Below, in pieces: positions 25,164 through 33,274 of a DNA stretch of 64,000 nt. The position numbers and the translations under genes are program-made. Source of the stretch: Serratia fonticola. Its GTDB lineage: Bacteria > Pseudomonadota > Gammaproteobacteria > Enterobacterales > Enterobacteriaceae. Numbering within the stretch: position 1 is the stretch's first letter; each line of letters opens with the position of its first letter. The stretch lies in NCBI RefSeq assembly GCF_001006005.1, contig NZ_CP011254.1:2542001-2606000 (forward strand), given 5' to 3'. Below the pieces are notes generated by a model. It was not told where the DNA came from. It made no database searches and was given only the letters and a program-made list of their open reading frames with translations.

Positions 25164-26657
25164 ATGAACCTGTCGTCGCGGCTCAGTGCCCAGCTAGAAC
25201 GGGGCAAGGTCGGGTTCCCCACCACGTTAGCCAGTTCGGTTGGGGTGATCATGGCCAGCCCGGTGATCCTCACCGTTACCAGCGGTTTTGGTATCGGCGG
25301 TGACACCTTCGCGCTGGCGATGCTGATCGCCTTTATCATGATGCAAGCCCAGCTCACCACCTTCTCCGAAGCGGCGGCGATCCTGCCCACCACCGGCTCG
25401 GTGTATGACTATATCTCCTGCGGCATGGGGCGTTTTTTTGCCATTACCGGCACCCTGTCTGCCTACCTGATCGTGCATATCTTTGCTGGCACCGCCGAAA
25501 CCATTCTTTCCGGCATCATGGCGCTGGTGAACTTTGAACATCTCAACACCCTGATGGAGAGCAACAACAGCTCGTGGATGATCGGCGTGGGCTTGGTGAT
25601 CATTTTCGGCATTCTGAATGCGTTTGGCATCGAAGCCTTCGGTAAGGCTGAGGTCGTGCTGACGTTCTGCATGTGGAGCACCTTGATGATCTTTTCGATC
25701 GCCGGGTTGCTGTTACCGCATGCTGTACCGCTAGAAGGCTGGTTTGGCACCACGCTGGATGTCGGCGATCCCCTTGCGGTGTTCAGCCTGGTGGGTATGG
25801 CGATGTTTATGTTCGTCGGCTGCGAGTTGGTGACGCCGATGGCCCCGGAGATTAAGCGTTCTCATCGTGTGATACCGCGCGCTATGTCCCTGGGATTATG
25901 CGGTGTGGCGCTGTGCATGGCGTTATACGGTGCGGCATTGAGTCACCAGGTGGAGAACGTGGTGGTAGATGCCGCCAATAACGTGCATCTGCTGGATACG
26001 CCGATGGCTATTCCGGCATTTGCTGGCCAGATCATGGGTAACTTCGGTAAATACTGGTTGGGCGTCGGGCTGCTGTTAGCCGGGGCGGCTACCATTAACA
26101 CCCTGATGGCGGCGGTACCACGTATTATTTACGGCATGGTGCTGGATGGCGCTATGCCGCGCATCTTTGCCTATCTGCATCCTCGCTTTAAAACTCCGGT
26201 AGTCGCGATTGCCGCTGCGGTGCTGATCCCCTGCGTTCATGCCTTCGCTATTCAGGGCAATCTGGACCGCATCATGCCGATGGTGCTGGCCGCCGTCTGT
26301 GCCTGGGGTGTGGCATACCTGCTGGTAACCTGCTCGGTGGTGATCCTGCGTATCCGCCGCCCGGATCTGCCACGCGCCTATAAATCGCCTTGGTTCCCGC
26401 TGCCGCAGATTGTCTCCAGTATCGGTATCGTGCTGGCGATTTTCTACATCACACCACCAGGCATGAACCCACGCGATGTCTACATCCCGTTTGGCATCAT
26501 GATCGGCCTGACCTCCGCCTATGCGCTGTTCTGGACCCTGTGCGTGCAGAAGGTCAATCCGTTTAAACCGGTACCGGTAGAAGAGGTGCTGGAGAGCGCC
26601 TTCAACAAGGCAGAAGCTGCGGAGGTGGAATTTGATCGGCTTACTTCCCTCACTTAA
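25164..26657 (+). CDS. APC-family amino acid/amine permease
   Basis: A 497-residue inner-membrane transporter of the amino acid-polyamine-organocation superfamily, with about 12 hydrophobic segments. Seen: the TM1 motif TTLASSVGVIMASPVILTVT, the TM2-3 region FSEAAAILPTTGSVYDYISC, and GCELVTPMAPEIKRSHRVIP, typical of the family. First gene of an operon whose other members are catabolic, so it probably imports their substrate. An aromatic amine or amino acid is inferred from the MoaF-like gene and the nearby hpa cluster. AGAGG lies before the start. Confidence 0.85.
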   Translation: MNLSSRLSAQLERGKVGFPTTLASSVGVIMASPVILTVTSGFGIGGDTFALAMLIAFIMMQAQLTTFSEAAAILPTTGSVYDYISCGMGRFFAITGTLSAYLIVHIFAGTAETILSGIMALVNFEHLNTLMESNNSSWMIGVGLVIIFGILNAFGIEAFGKAEVVLTFCMWSTLMIFSIAGLLLPHAVPLEGWFGTTLDVGDPLAVFSLVGMAMFMFVGCELVTPMAPEIKRSHRVIPRAMSLGLCGVALCMALYGAALSHQVENVVVDAANNVHLLDTPMAIPAFAGQIMGNFGKYWLGVGLLLAGAATINTLMAAVPRIIYGMVLDGAMPRIFAYLHPRFKTPVVAIAAAVLIPCVHAFAIQGNLDRIMPMVLAAVCAWGVAYLLVTCSVVILRIRRPDLPRAYKSPWFPLPQIVSSIGIVLAIFYITPPGMNPRDVYIPFGIMIGLTSAYALFWTLCVQKVNPFKPVPVEEVLESAFNKAEAAEVEFDRLTSLT

Positions 26658-27219
26658 TCGTTATTGGCGGCGTGACCCTCCCGGTTATCAAGTGGGGACC
26701 ACGCTCAACCGGTTGACGGCGAACTTGCAGCCTTACGCCTGTGAACGCGTTGCCGTTAATCAGTTACGGCTCACGTTGCCGCAAGGGCCAGTGATAGAGG
26801 TGGCCGAACAGGTGCAGTCGCTGTTTTTGGCGCACATCGTCACCCATCGTTTTCGTTTGCAGGGCAACGCACGTTTTACCGAGCCGCTGGTGCTCAACAT
26901 CATCACCGGTGGCTGGCTGCGCCGTAAGGGCGTGATTTATCGCACCAAGGCCAAACATGAGGGTGCTCGGCAGTTGATCGCCGCGTTGCAGCAATACCCG
27001 CAAATCGGCGATACGTTGGCCAAGCTCGATTTCCGCCACGCCACGCTCACGATAACAGAGGGCCGCTGGCAGTTGGATATCGAGCATTTTGCTGCCTCCG
27101 AAGTGGTCAGCCGCGTACCCGCTAGCCGCCGCTATCTGCGGTTGGAAGCCGAGCAGCGGCGTTTGCTGCTGAGCAGTTTCCTGATGGTCAGCCAGTTGAT
27201 GGAGAAATGTGATGAGTAG
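26632..27219 (+). CDS. DUF3156-like protein of unknown function
   Basis: A 195-residue protein (LNRYWRRDPPGYQVGTTLNR, LFLAHIVTHRFRLQGNARFT, SFLMVSQLMEKCDE). It resembles the DUF3156 family by memory only. No signal peptide, membrane segment or catalytic motif seen. It starts with TTG preceded by GGAGGTGG, 26 nt inside the permease gene, and runs 8 nt into the SDR gene, so it is translated with them. A chaperone or accessory role in the pathway is possible, but there is no evidence. Confidence 0.6.
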   Translation: MIGLLPSLNRYWRRDPPGYQVGTTLNRLTANLQPYACERVAVNQLRLTLPQGPVIEVAEQVQSLFLAHIVTHRFRLQGNARFTEPLVLNIITGGWLRRKGVIYRTKAKHEGARQLIAALQQYPQIGDTLAKLDFRHATLTITEGRWQLDIEHFAASEVVSRVPASRRYLRLEAEQRRLLLSSFLMVSQLMEKCDE

Positions 27220-27994
27220 AGTGGTGGTGATCACCGGCGGTGGTACAGGCATCGGTGCCGCCTGTGCGCGTTTGCTTACGAAGGAGGGCGACCTAGTCTT
27301 TATTGTTGGCCGCCGCCGCGAACCCTTGAACGCCTTGGCTTCGGAGATTGGGGCACATGCCGTAGTTGGGGATGCTGCCAGCGGAGCCAGTTGGCAAACC
27401 GACATTCTGCCAGCGATTTTACAGCAGGCCGGACGCATTGACTGCCTGATCGCCAGCGCTGGTGGCATGGGGTTGGGCCGTATCACCGAAGTCACCGATG
27501 CCCAGTGGCAGCAGGCGCTGGACGGTAACCTCAATAGCGCGTTTGCCAGCGCCCGGGCCTGTTTGCCGGAGCTGGTGAAAAGCGGTGGCAATCTGCTGTT
27601 TGTCGCATCGATTGCCTCGTTGGCCGCCGGGCCTGAGGTGTGTGGCTATGTCACCGCCAAGCACGCGCTGATCGGACTGATGCGTTCCATCGCCCGCGAC
27701 TATGGCCCACAGGGCGTACGTGCCAACGCTGTTTGTCCCGGCTGGGTGACTACGCCAATGGCCGATGAAGAAATGCAGCCGTTGATGGCGGCGCATCACT
27801 TAACGCTCGAGCAGGCCTATCAACATGTCTGTCGCGATGTGCCGTTGCGCCGTCCGGCCAGTGCGCAAGAGATCGCCCAGGTGTGTCGTTTCCTCTGCTC
27901 AACGCAGGCGTCAATTATTACCGGTGCGACGTTGGTGGCCGATGGCGGCTCCACCATTGTTGATGTGCCGACTTTAGCTTTCACTTCCCTGTAA
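27212..27994 (+). CDS. Short-chain dehydrogenase/reductase (first of two)
   Basis: A 260-residue cytosolic NAD(P)-dependent oxidoreductase. Seen: cofactor motif TGGGTGIG (about 8-15), ASAGG replacing NNAG, catalytic Ser in VASIASLAAG, YVTAK (YxxxK), PGWVTTPM, and the C-terminal FLCSTQASIITGATLVADGG. It overlaps the DUF3156-like gene by 8 nt, with GGAG 7 nt before ATG. It oxidises an alcohol or ring hydroxyl, or dehydrogenates a diol, in the operon's pathway; the substrate is unknown. Confidence 0.85.
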   Translation: MSRVVVITGGGTGIGAACARLLTKEGDLVFIVGRRREPLNALASEIGAHAVVGDAASGASWQTDILPAILQQAGRIDCLIASAGGMGLGRITEVTDAQWQQALDGNLNSAFASARACLPELVKSGGNLLFVASIASLAAGPEVCGYVTAKHALIGLMRSIARDYGPQGVRANAVCPGWVTTPMADEEMQPLMAAHHLTLEQAYQHVCRDVPLRRPASAQEIAQVCRFLCSTQASIITGATLVADGGSTIVDVPTLAFTSL

Positions 27995-28004
27995 GGAGAT
28001 TGTC

Positions 28005-28796
28005 ATGAGTTCAGAAGCGGTATTTATTCAGGTTGGCGCGCTGGCGGAAGGCTTCGCCCCACATAGTAATACGCTGGCACAGCAGGATTTGGCCGGTACC
28101 ACGCTGGCATTCCATTTTGCCGAAGGTGAAACGGTACGGTGCCACTTTAACGACGATCAAACCCTGCTCTGGGGAGATCAACGAGTTGATTACCGGGCCA
28201 CCAGCATCCGCCTGGGGATCCTGTTTATCGATTTCCTCGATCCGCAGCGGGCCAACGGCAGCATTACGCTGGTGTGCGATCGTCAGCAAGGCAACTTTAC
28301 CGCCGTTTATGGTCAGTTGCCGGATGAGTCACAGACGCGGCTGGACGCCTTTAGCCGGGTGGAGCAGGGTTTGCCGCTCACTGCGGTGAATGCCGAATTC
28401 CGCTTTGGCCGCCTGGATAACAGCGATGCACCGTTGCCGCAGTTTACCGACGAACTGATTGGAATGCGTAATATGTATACCTACAGCCCGACGGAGCGCT
28501 ACGAGCATATTTATCTGAACAATAATTTCTACGCCTGGCAGTGTTTGGACGGGGTCGAGAAAGGGCTGGCGGATGTTGATCGCTGCCATTATGTCAAAGT
28601 GGCGGAAAAGCTGTACTTGTTCGTCTGGCGCGAAAAGATCATTCCGACGTTAGGCGTAGTGATGATCGATCTGCAAGAGATGCGCACCGATGGCAAGATC
28701 CTCGGCTATCAGGGCAGTGATTTCAGCAGCCTGAGCAACTTTGCCGTGGGCGCTCACGCGCAGATCCTCAACACCACGCATTATCCTAAGGCCTGA
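28005..28796 (+). CDS. MoaF-like protein
   Basis: A 263-residue protein resembling MoaF of the Klebsiella monoamine regulon (N- and C-terminal MoaF domains, beta-rich, lipocalin-like). Seen: LAGTTLAFHFAEGETVRCHF in the N-terminal half, and RYEHIYLNNNFYAWQCLDG, CHYVKVAEKLYLFVWREKI, GVVMIDLQEMRTDGKILGYQ in the C-terminal half. In Klebsiella moaF belongs to monoamine (tyramine) induced genes; its reaction is unsettled despite the name, which refers to monoamine or molybdenum cofactor in different sources. Between the two SDR genes, 10 nt after the first. Confidence 0.75.
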   Translation: MSSEAVFIQVGALAEGFAPHSNTLAQQDLAGTTLAFHFAEGETVRCHFNDDQTLLWGDQRVDYRATSIRLGILFIDFLDPQRANGSITLVCDRQQGNFTAVYGQLPDESQTRLDAFSRVEQGLPLTAVNAEFRFGRLDNSDAPLPQFTDELIGMRNMYTYSPTERYEHIYLNNNFYAWQCLDGVEKGLADVDRCHYVKVAEKLYLFVWREKIIPTLGVVMIDLQEMRTDGKILGYQGSDFSSLSNFAVGAHAQILNTTHYPKA

Positions 28797-28800
28797 GCCG

Positions 28801-29592
28801 ATGACGGCGATTTATGCCAGTGATGCGTTTGCCGGGCAGGTGGTGCTGGTGACCGGCGGTGCGCAGGGCATTGGGCTGGCGATCGTCAGCGCCTTTGCTC
28901 GTTTGGGGGCCAAGGTGGTGATGGCCGATCTACAACTGCAAAAGGCGCAGGAGGCGGCTGAAAGCCTGTGCCAGCAGGGTTGGCAAGTGCAGGCCGCAGC
29001 CTGTGATATGGCCGATGCAGGGCAGATCGCCGAGCTGGTAGAACAGACAGCGCAGCAGCATCAACGGCTGGACGTGGTGATCCACAACGCCGCTTATTTT
29101 CCGCTAAGGCCGTTTAACCAGATAGATGCCGAACTGTTACAACGCACCTTGAGCGTCAATTTGATGGCCCCGTTCTTTCTGGCGCAGGCGGCGTTGCCGT
29201 GGATGAAGCGCCAGGGTGGCGGACGCATTCTGGTGACCTCGTCGGTCACAGGGCCAAGGGTTGCCTACCCAGGGTTGGCGCACTATGCGGCTTCCAAGGC
29301 GGGGGTTAACGGCTTTATTCGTGCCGCCGCATTGGAACTGGCATGTGACGGGATCACGGTGAACGGCGTGGAGCCGGGGATGATCCGCACGCCAGCGATG
29401 GCTAATCTGGGTGGGGAATCGCTGAATCAGGCGATAGCCGCTGCGGTGCCGCTGGGCAGGTTGGGGGAGCCGGAGGATATCGCTGCCGCAATGGTCTTTT
29501 TGGCTTCACCAGCGGCGGGTTATATCACTGGCCAAACGCTGATAGTGGATGGCGGCGCGTTGTTGCCGGAAGCCCATCCTGTTATTCACTGA
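28801..29592 (+). CDS. Short-chain dehydrogenase/reductase (second of two)
   Basis: A 263-residue NAD(P)-dependent SDR. Seen: TGGAQGIG (about 18-25), the acidic D after the second strand (VVMADLQ, suggesting NAD preference), HNAAYFP, VTSSVTGPRV with the catalytic Ser, YAASK (YxxxK), PGMIRTP and ITGQTLIVDGG. It starts 4 nt after the MoaF-like gene and is the last gene of the operon. It shares only family features with the first SDR, so it is not a recent duplicate. Confidence 0.85.
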   Translation: MTAIYASDAFAGQVVLVTGGAQGIGLAIVSAFARLGAKVVMADLQLQKAQEAAESLCQQGWQVQAAACDMADAGQIAELVEQTAQQHQRLDVVIHNAAYFPLRPFNQIDAELLQRTLSVNLMAPFFLAQAALPWMKRQGGGRILVTSSVTGPRVAYPGLAHYAASKAGVNGFIRAAALELACDGITVNGVEPGMIRTPAMANLGGESLNQAIAAAVPLGRLGEPEDIAAAMVFLASPAAGYITGQTLIVDGGALLPEAHPVIH

Positions 29593-29602
29593 GGAACCAT
29601 TG

Positions 29603-29624
29603 AGGCGCGTGCTCCGCCCCTACG
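29603..29624. repeat. Palindromic repeat (GGGCGCAGCATGC family), copy 6
   Basis: GGCGCGTGCTCCGCCCCTAC in the 27-bp gap between the convergent SDR and hpaR genes. The arms are short and imperfect. Confidence 0.45.
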
Positions 29625-30063
29625 AACGAGCCTCTAGTTTATTCGCTTGTTGATCCCCTAAACGGATCAGCTCGTCGAGTAGCTCCATCAACTGATCCAT
29701 CTTCTGCTTTGAAAATGCCGCTTCAATCTCCCCGTAACCCTGTTCCACCTGGTGGCGTGCCAGTTCATACAGCTCCTGGCCCTGCTGCGTCAGGGACACG
29801 TACAGCTTGCGTTGATCGTTAACCGGCTTGAGGCGAAAGATCAGCTTATCCCGCTCCATGCGCGACAGGATGCCGGTCAGGCTGGGGCGCAGGATACAGG
29901 TCTCTGCGGCCAATTCGTGAAACTCAATGGAACGGTTATCGGCCAATACGCGAATGATGCGCCATTGCTGCTCTGTCAGGTTGTGGCTTTTCAGGATCGG
30001 GCGGAAGAACCCCATGGCGGTTTCACGCGCCTGCAACAGGGCGATGGTTAACGATTCATGCAT
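29620..30063 (-). CDS. hpaR: Homoprotocatechuate operon repressor HpaR (MarR family)
   Basis: A 147-residue winged-helix repressor. Seen: LTEQQWRIIRVLADNRSIEF, LAAETCILRPSLTGILSRME (recognition helix) and DQRKLYVSLTQQGQELYE, matching E. coli W HpaR. It represses the hpaG-led meta-cleavage operon until 4-hydroxy- or 3,4-dihydroxyphenylacetate appears. Divergent from hpaG1 across 260 bp with two palindromes, one 23 nt before its own start, which implies autorepression. Confidence 0.93.
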   Translation of the reverse strand: MHESLTIALLQARETAMGFFRPILKSHNLTEQQWRIIRVLADNRSIEFHELAAETCILRPSLTGILSRMERDKLIFRLKPVNDQRKLYVSLTQQGQELYELARHQVEQGYGEIEAAFSKQKMDQLMELLDELIRLGDQQANKLEARS

Positions 30064-30085
30064 GTCGATGGCCTTGGCTTAATTT

Positions 30086-30101
30086 TATTAACAACTTAAT
30101 A
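30086..30101. promoter_or_regulatory. HpaR operator candidate near hpaR
   Basis: TATTAA-CAAC-TTAATA, an inverted repeat 23 nt upstream of hpaR. It shares ATTAACA-N2-TTAAT with the hpaG-side palindrome and the one before the permease operon. Confidence 0.6.
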
Positions 30102-30280
30102 GTAGCCAATTTTTGACCGGCGGAGAACGGCAAAACGCGATCCGTCACGTAAAAATCCTGCAAAAAAGGTTAATTTGCTGATTAATAACGCTAATGTACA
30201 TAATTTGTGAATATTTCGTTATCACGATCACAAATTAAATTAACAACGTTGCGTAAATGCTGAACAGCGTATAAAAGTAT

Positions 30281-30298
30281 TCATTAACATATTAATGA
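30281..30298. promoter_or_regulatory. HpaR operator candidate near hpaG1
   Basis: TCATTAA-CATA-TTAATGA, perfect 7-bp arms, 26 nt before the hpaG1 start, where a bound repressor would block the promoter. A possible CRP half-site (TTTGTGA on the minus strand) lies near 30230. Confidence 0.7.
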
Positions 30299-30323
30299 TT
30301 GGCGATCCGTAGAAGGAGTCTGC

Positions 30324-30950
30324 ATGAAAGGCACCGTATTTTCCGTAGCACTTAACCACCGCAGCCAGCTTGATGCCTGGGATCAGGCGTTTCGCGCCGC
30401 CCCTTACCAAACGCCGCCCAAGACGCCGGTGTGGTTCATCAAACCGCGCAATACCTATCTTGCCAACGGTGGCAGCATTCCGTTCCCGGCCGGTGAAACC
30501 GTGCAAAGTGGCGCAACGCTGGCAGTAGTGATTGGTAGCATCGCCCGCAAGGTGGCAGCGGATAAGGTGGCTGATTATGTGGCCGGTTACGCCTTGGCAA
30601 ATGACATCAGCCTGCCGGAAACCAGCTTCTATCGTCCGGCGATCAAAGCCAAATGCCGCGACGGTTTCTGCCCGCTGGGAGAGGTTGCTCCACTGGCTAG
30701 CACCAGCAACCTGGAAATCATCACCGAAATCAATGGTGTGGAACAGGATCGTTGGTCAACGGCCGATCTGGTGCGTTCAGTGCCGGAACTGATCGCCGCC
30801 ATCAGCGACTTTATTACCCTGCAACCGGGGGATGCGGTGCTGATTGGCACGCCACACCAGCGGGTTGAGGTCAAGCCGGGTGACCAAGTGACGGTGCGGG
30901 CCTCTGGTTTGCCAACCCTTACCAACCACGTGACGCAGGCAGGAGAATAA
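30324..30950 (+). CDS. hpaG1: HpaG1: homoprotocatechuate degradation isomerase/decarboxylase, N-terminal subunit
   Basis: A 208-residue fumarylacetoacetate-hydrolase-fold protein equal to the N-terminal half of E. coli HpaG (429 residues, bifunctional). The enzyme decarboxylates 5-oxopent-3-ene-1,2,5-tricarboxylate and isomerises the product. Seen: VWFIKPRNTYLANGGSIPFP, VADYVAGYALANDISLPE and TADLVRSVPELIAAISDFIT. The second half is a separate gene 2 nt downstream, so the subunits form together. AAGGAG precedes the start. First gene of hpaG1G2EDFHIX. Confidence 0.92.
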   Translation: MKGTVFSVALNHRSQLDAWDQAFRAAPYQTPPKTPVWFIKPRNTYLANGGSIPFPAGETVQSGATLAVVIGSIARKVAADKVADYVAGYALANDISLPETSFYRPAIKAKCRDGFCPLGEVAPLASTSNLEIITEINGVEQDRWSTADLVRSVPELIAAISDFITLQPGDAVLIGTPHQRVEVKPGDQVTVRASGLPTLTNHVTQAGE

Positions 30951-30952
30951 CC

Positions 30953-31717
30953 ATGAGACACGCTCGTATCCGCCATCATGGCCAGATTGTTAACGTCACT
31001 GTAGACGACCAGTTAAGCGTTACGCTGCCCGATGGCAGCAAACTCGATGAGTACGATGTGGAATGGCTGCCACCGGCGCAGGGCACGATATTTGCCCTCG
31101 GCCTGAACTATGCCGATCACGCCAGCGAGCTGGAGTTTAAAGCGCCGGAAGAGCCTTTGGTATTCCTCAAGGGGCCAAACAGCCTGACCGGCCACCGTCA
31201 GGTTTCCGTGCGACCAGCGCAGGTGGAATACATGCACTATGAAGCCGAGCTGGTGGCGGTGATCGGTAAAACCGCGCGTAACGTCAGCCGCGAGCAGGCG
31301 ATGGATTACGTGGCCGGTTACACCCTGTGCAACGACTACGCCATCCGCGACTACCTGGAAAACTACTACCGCCCCAACCTGCGGGTGAAAAGCCGCGACA
31401 CCTTGACGCCAATCGGCCCCTACATTGTCGATCGTGACGATGTCGCGGATCCGCATAACCTGACGCTCAGTACCTACGTTAACGGTGAACTGCGCCAGCG
31501 CGGCACTACTGCCGACATGATTTTCGACATCCCGTACCTGATTGAATACCTGAGTGAATTTATGACGTTGCAGCCTGGCGACATGATCGCCACCGGCACG
31601 CCGAAAGGGCTGGCCGACGTGCAGCCTGGGGATGAAATTGTGGTGGAGATCGAAGGCATTGGCCGCTTGGTTAACCACATCATCAGTGAAAAAGATTACG
31701 AGGAGAGCAAGGGATGA
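30953..31717 (+). CDS. hpaG2: HpaG2: homoprotocatechuate degradation isomerase/decarboxylase, C-terminal subunit
   Basis: A 254-residue protein equal to the C-terminal half of E. coli HpaG. Metal-binding signature of the FAH fold: EAELVAVIGKTARNV, with further motifs YTLCNDYAIRDYLEN, FMTLQPGDMIATGTPKGL. It acts after HpaE in the meta-cleavage pathway, giving 2-oxohept-3-ene-1,7-dioate for HpaH. ATGA overlaps the start of hpaE. Confidence 0.93.
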   Translation: MRHARIRHHGQIVNVTVDDQLSVTLPDGSKLDEYDVEWLPPAQGTIFALGLNYADHASELEFKAPEEPLVFLKGPNSLTGHRQVSVRPAQVEYMHYEAELVAVIGKTARNVSREQAMDYVAGYTLCNDYAIRDYLENYYRPNLRVKSRDTLTPIGPYIVDRDDVADPHNLTLSTYVNGELRQRGTTADMIFDIPYLIEYLSEFMTLQPGDMIATGTPKGLADVQPGDEIVVEIEGIGRLVNHIISEKDYEESKG

Positions 31718-33168
31718 AAACCATCAACCATTGGATCAACGGCAAGAACGTCGCCAGCAAAGAGTATTTCACCACCACTAACCCGGCTAACGGCGAAGTG
31801 CTGGCGGAAGTGGCGTCCGGTGGCCAGCTCGAAATCGATCAGGCGGTAGCCGCGGCCAAAGAAGCCTTCCCGAAATGGGCCAATACGCCGATGAAGGAGC
31901 GTGCGCGCCTGATGCGTCGCCTGGGTGAGCTGATCGACCAGAACGTGCCGCAGATTGCTGAGATGGAAACCGCCGACACCGGGTTACCGATCCATCAGAC
32001 CAAAAACGTGCTGATCCCACGCGCCTCGCACAACTTTGAGTTCTTTGCCGAGATCTGCCAGCAGATGAATGGCCGCACCTACCCGGTAGACGACAAGATG
32101 CTCAACTACACGCTGATCCAGCCGGTGGGTGTCTGTGCGCTGGTGTCGCCGTGGAACGTGCCGTTTATGACCGCCACCTGGAAGACTGCACCTTGCCTCG
32201 CGTTGGGCAATACCGCCGTGCTGAAGATGTCCGAGCTTTCGCCACTGACGGCGGATCGCCTGGGTGAACTGGCGCTGGAAGCCGGTATTCCTGCCGGGGT
32301 GCTGAACGTGGTGCAAGGCTATGGCGCAACGGCGGGGGATGCTCTGGTACGTCATAAAGACGTGCGTGCGGTGTCCTTCACCGGCGGTACCTCAACCGGT
32401 CGCCGCATTATTGAAAGCGCCGGGCTGAAGAAATTCTCGATGGAACTGGGCGGCAAATCACCGGTGCTGATCTTTGAGGATGCCGATATCGAGCGGGCGC
32501 TGGATGCGGCGCTGTTCACCATCTTCTCGATCAACGGTGAACGTTGCACTGCGGGTTCACGCATCTTCATTCAAGAAAGCATTTATCCGGAATTTGTTAA
32601 ACGCTTTGCCGAGCGTGCCAACCGCCTGCGCGTAGGTGATCCGATGGATCCCAATACCCAGGTCGGCGCTTTAATCAGCCCGCAGCACTGGGAAAAGGTC
32701 TCTGGCTATATCCGCCTGGGTATCGAAGAGGGGGCAACCCTGCTGGCTGGCGGCCCGGATAAACCGGCCGGTTTGACCCACGGCAACTTCCTGCGGCCAA
32801 CGGTGCTGGCCGATGTTAACAACAATATGCGTGTCGCGCAGGAAGAGATCTTCGGGCCGGTGGCCTGCCTCCTGCCGTTCAAATCAGAAGAAGACGGCCT
32901 GCGCATGGCCAACGATGTGGAGTACGGCCTGGCGTCGTACATCTGGACGCAGGATGTCAGCAAAGTACTGCGTCTGGCCCGCAATATTGAAGCGGGTATG
33001 GTTTTCGTCAACACCCAGAACGTTCGCGATCTGCGCCAGCCGTTTGGCGGGGTGAAATCCTCTGGCACCGGCCGTGAAGGCGGTGAATACAGCTTCGAAG
33101 TGTTTGCCGAGATGAAAAACGTTTGTATCTCCATGGGGGATCACCCGATCCCACGTTGGGGAGTGTGA
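31714..33168 (+). CDS. hpaE: 5-carboxymethyl-2-hydroxymuconate semialdehyde dehydrogenase HpaE
   Basis: A 484-residue NAD-dependent aldehyde dehydrogenase oxidising the ring-cleavage product of HpaD. Seen: LVSPWNVPFMTATWKTAPCL, cofactor-binding FTGGTSTGR, catalytic Glu in MELGGKSPV, catalytic Cys in NGERCTAGSR, and EEIFGPVACLLPF. Length as in E. coli (488). It overlaps hpaG2 by 4 nt; 106 nt with a hairpin separate it from hpaD. Confidence 0.95.
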   Translation: MKTINHWINGKNVASKEYFTTTNPANGEVLAEVASGGQLEIDQAVAAAKEAFPKWANTPMKERARLMRRLGELIDQNVPQIAEMETADTGLPIHQTKNVLIPRASHNFEFFAEICQQMNGRTYPVDDKMLNYTLIQPVGVCALVSPWNVPFMTATWKTAPCLALGNTAVLKMSELSPLTADRLGELALEAGIPAGVLNVVQGYGATAGDALVRHKDVRAVSFTGGTSTGRRIIESAGLKKFSMELGGKSPVLIFEDADIERALDAALFTIFSINGERCTAGSRIFIQESIYPEFVKRFAERANRLRVGDPMDPNTQVGALISPQHWEKVSGYIRLGIEEGATLLAGGPDKPAGLTHGNFLRPTVLADVNNNMRVAQEEIFGPVACLLPFKSEEDGLRMANDVEYGLASYIWTQDVSKVLRLARNIEAGMVFVNTQNVRDLRQPFGGVKSSGTGREGGEYSFEVFAEMKNVCISMGDHPIPRWGV

Positions 33169-33220
33169 GATAGCTCCGTGCCCTTTAAAACAACAACCAA
33201 GGACTAGACCCGATAGACAT

Positions 33221-33249
33221 CAGCCTGCGGCCAGCTGTGCCGCAGGCTG
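33221..33249. other. Hairpin between hpaE and hpaD
   Basis: CAGCCTGCGG-CCAGCTGTG-CCGCAGGCTG, a perfect 10-bp stem without a following T tract. It may protect or process the hpa message, or lower expression downstream. Confidence 0.55.
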
Positions 33250-33274
33250 AAAGATAAAGGGAATAGGAGGACAT

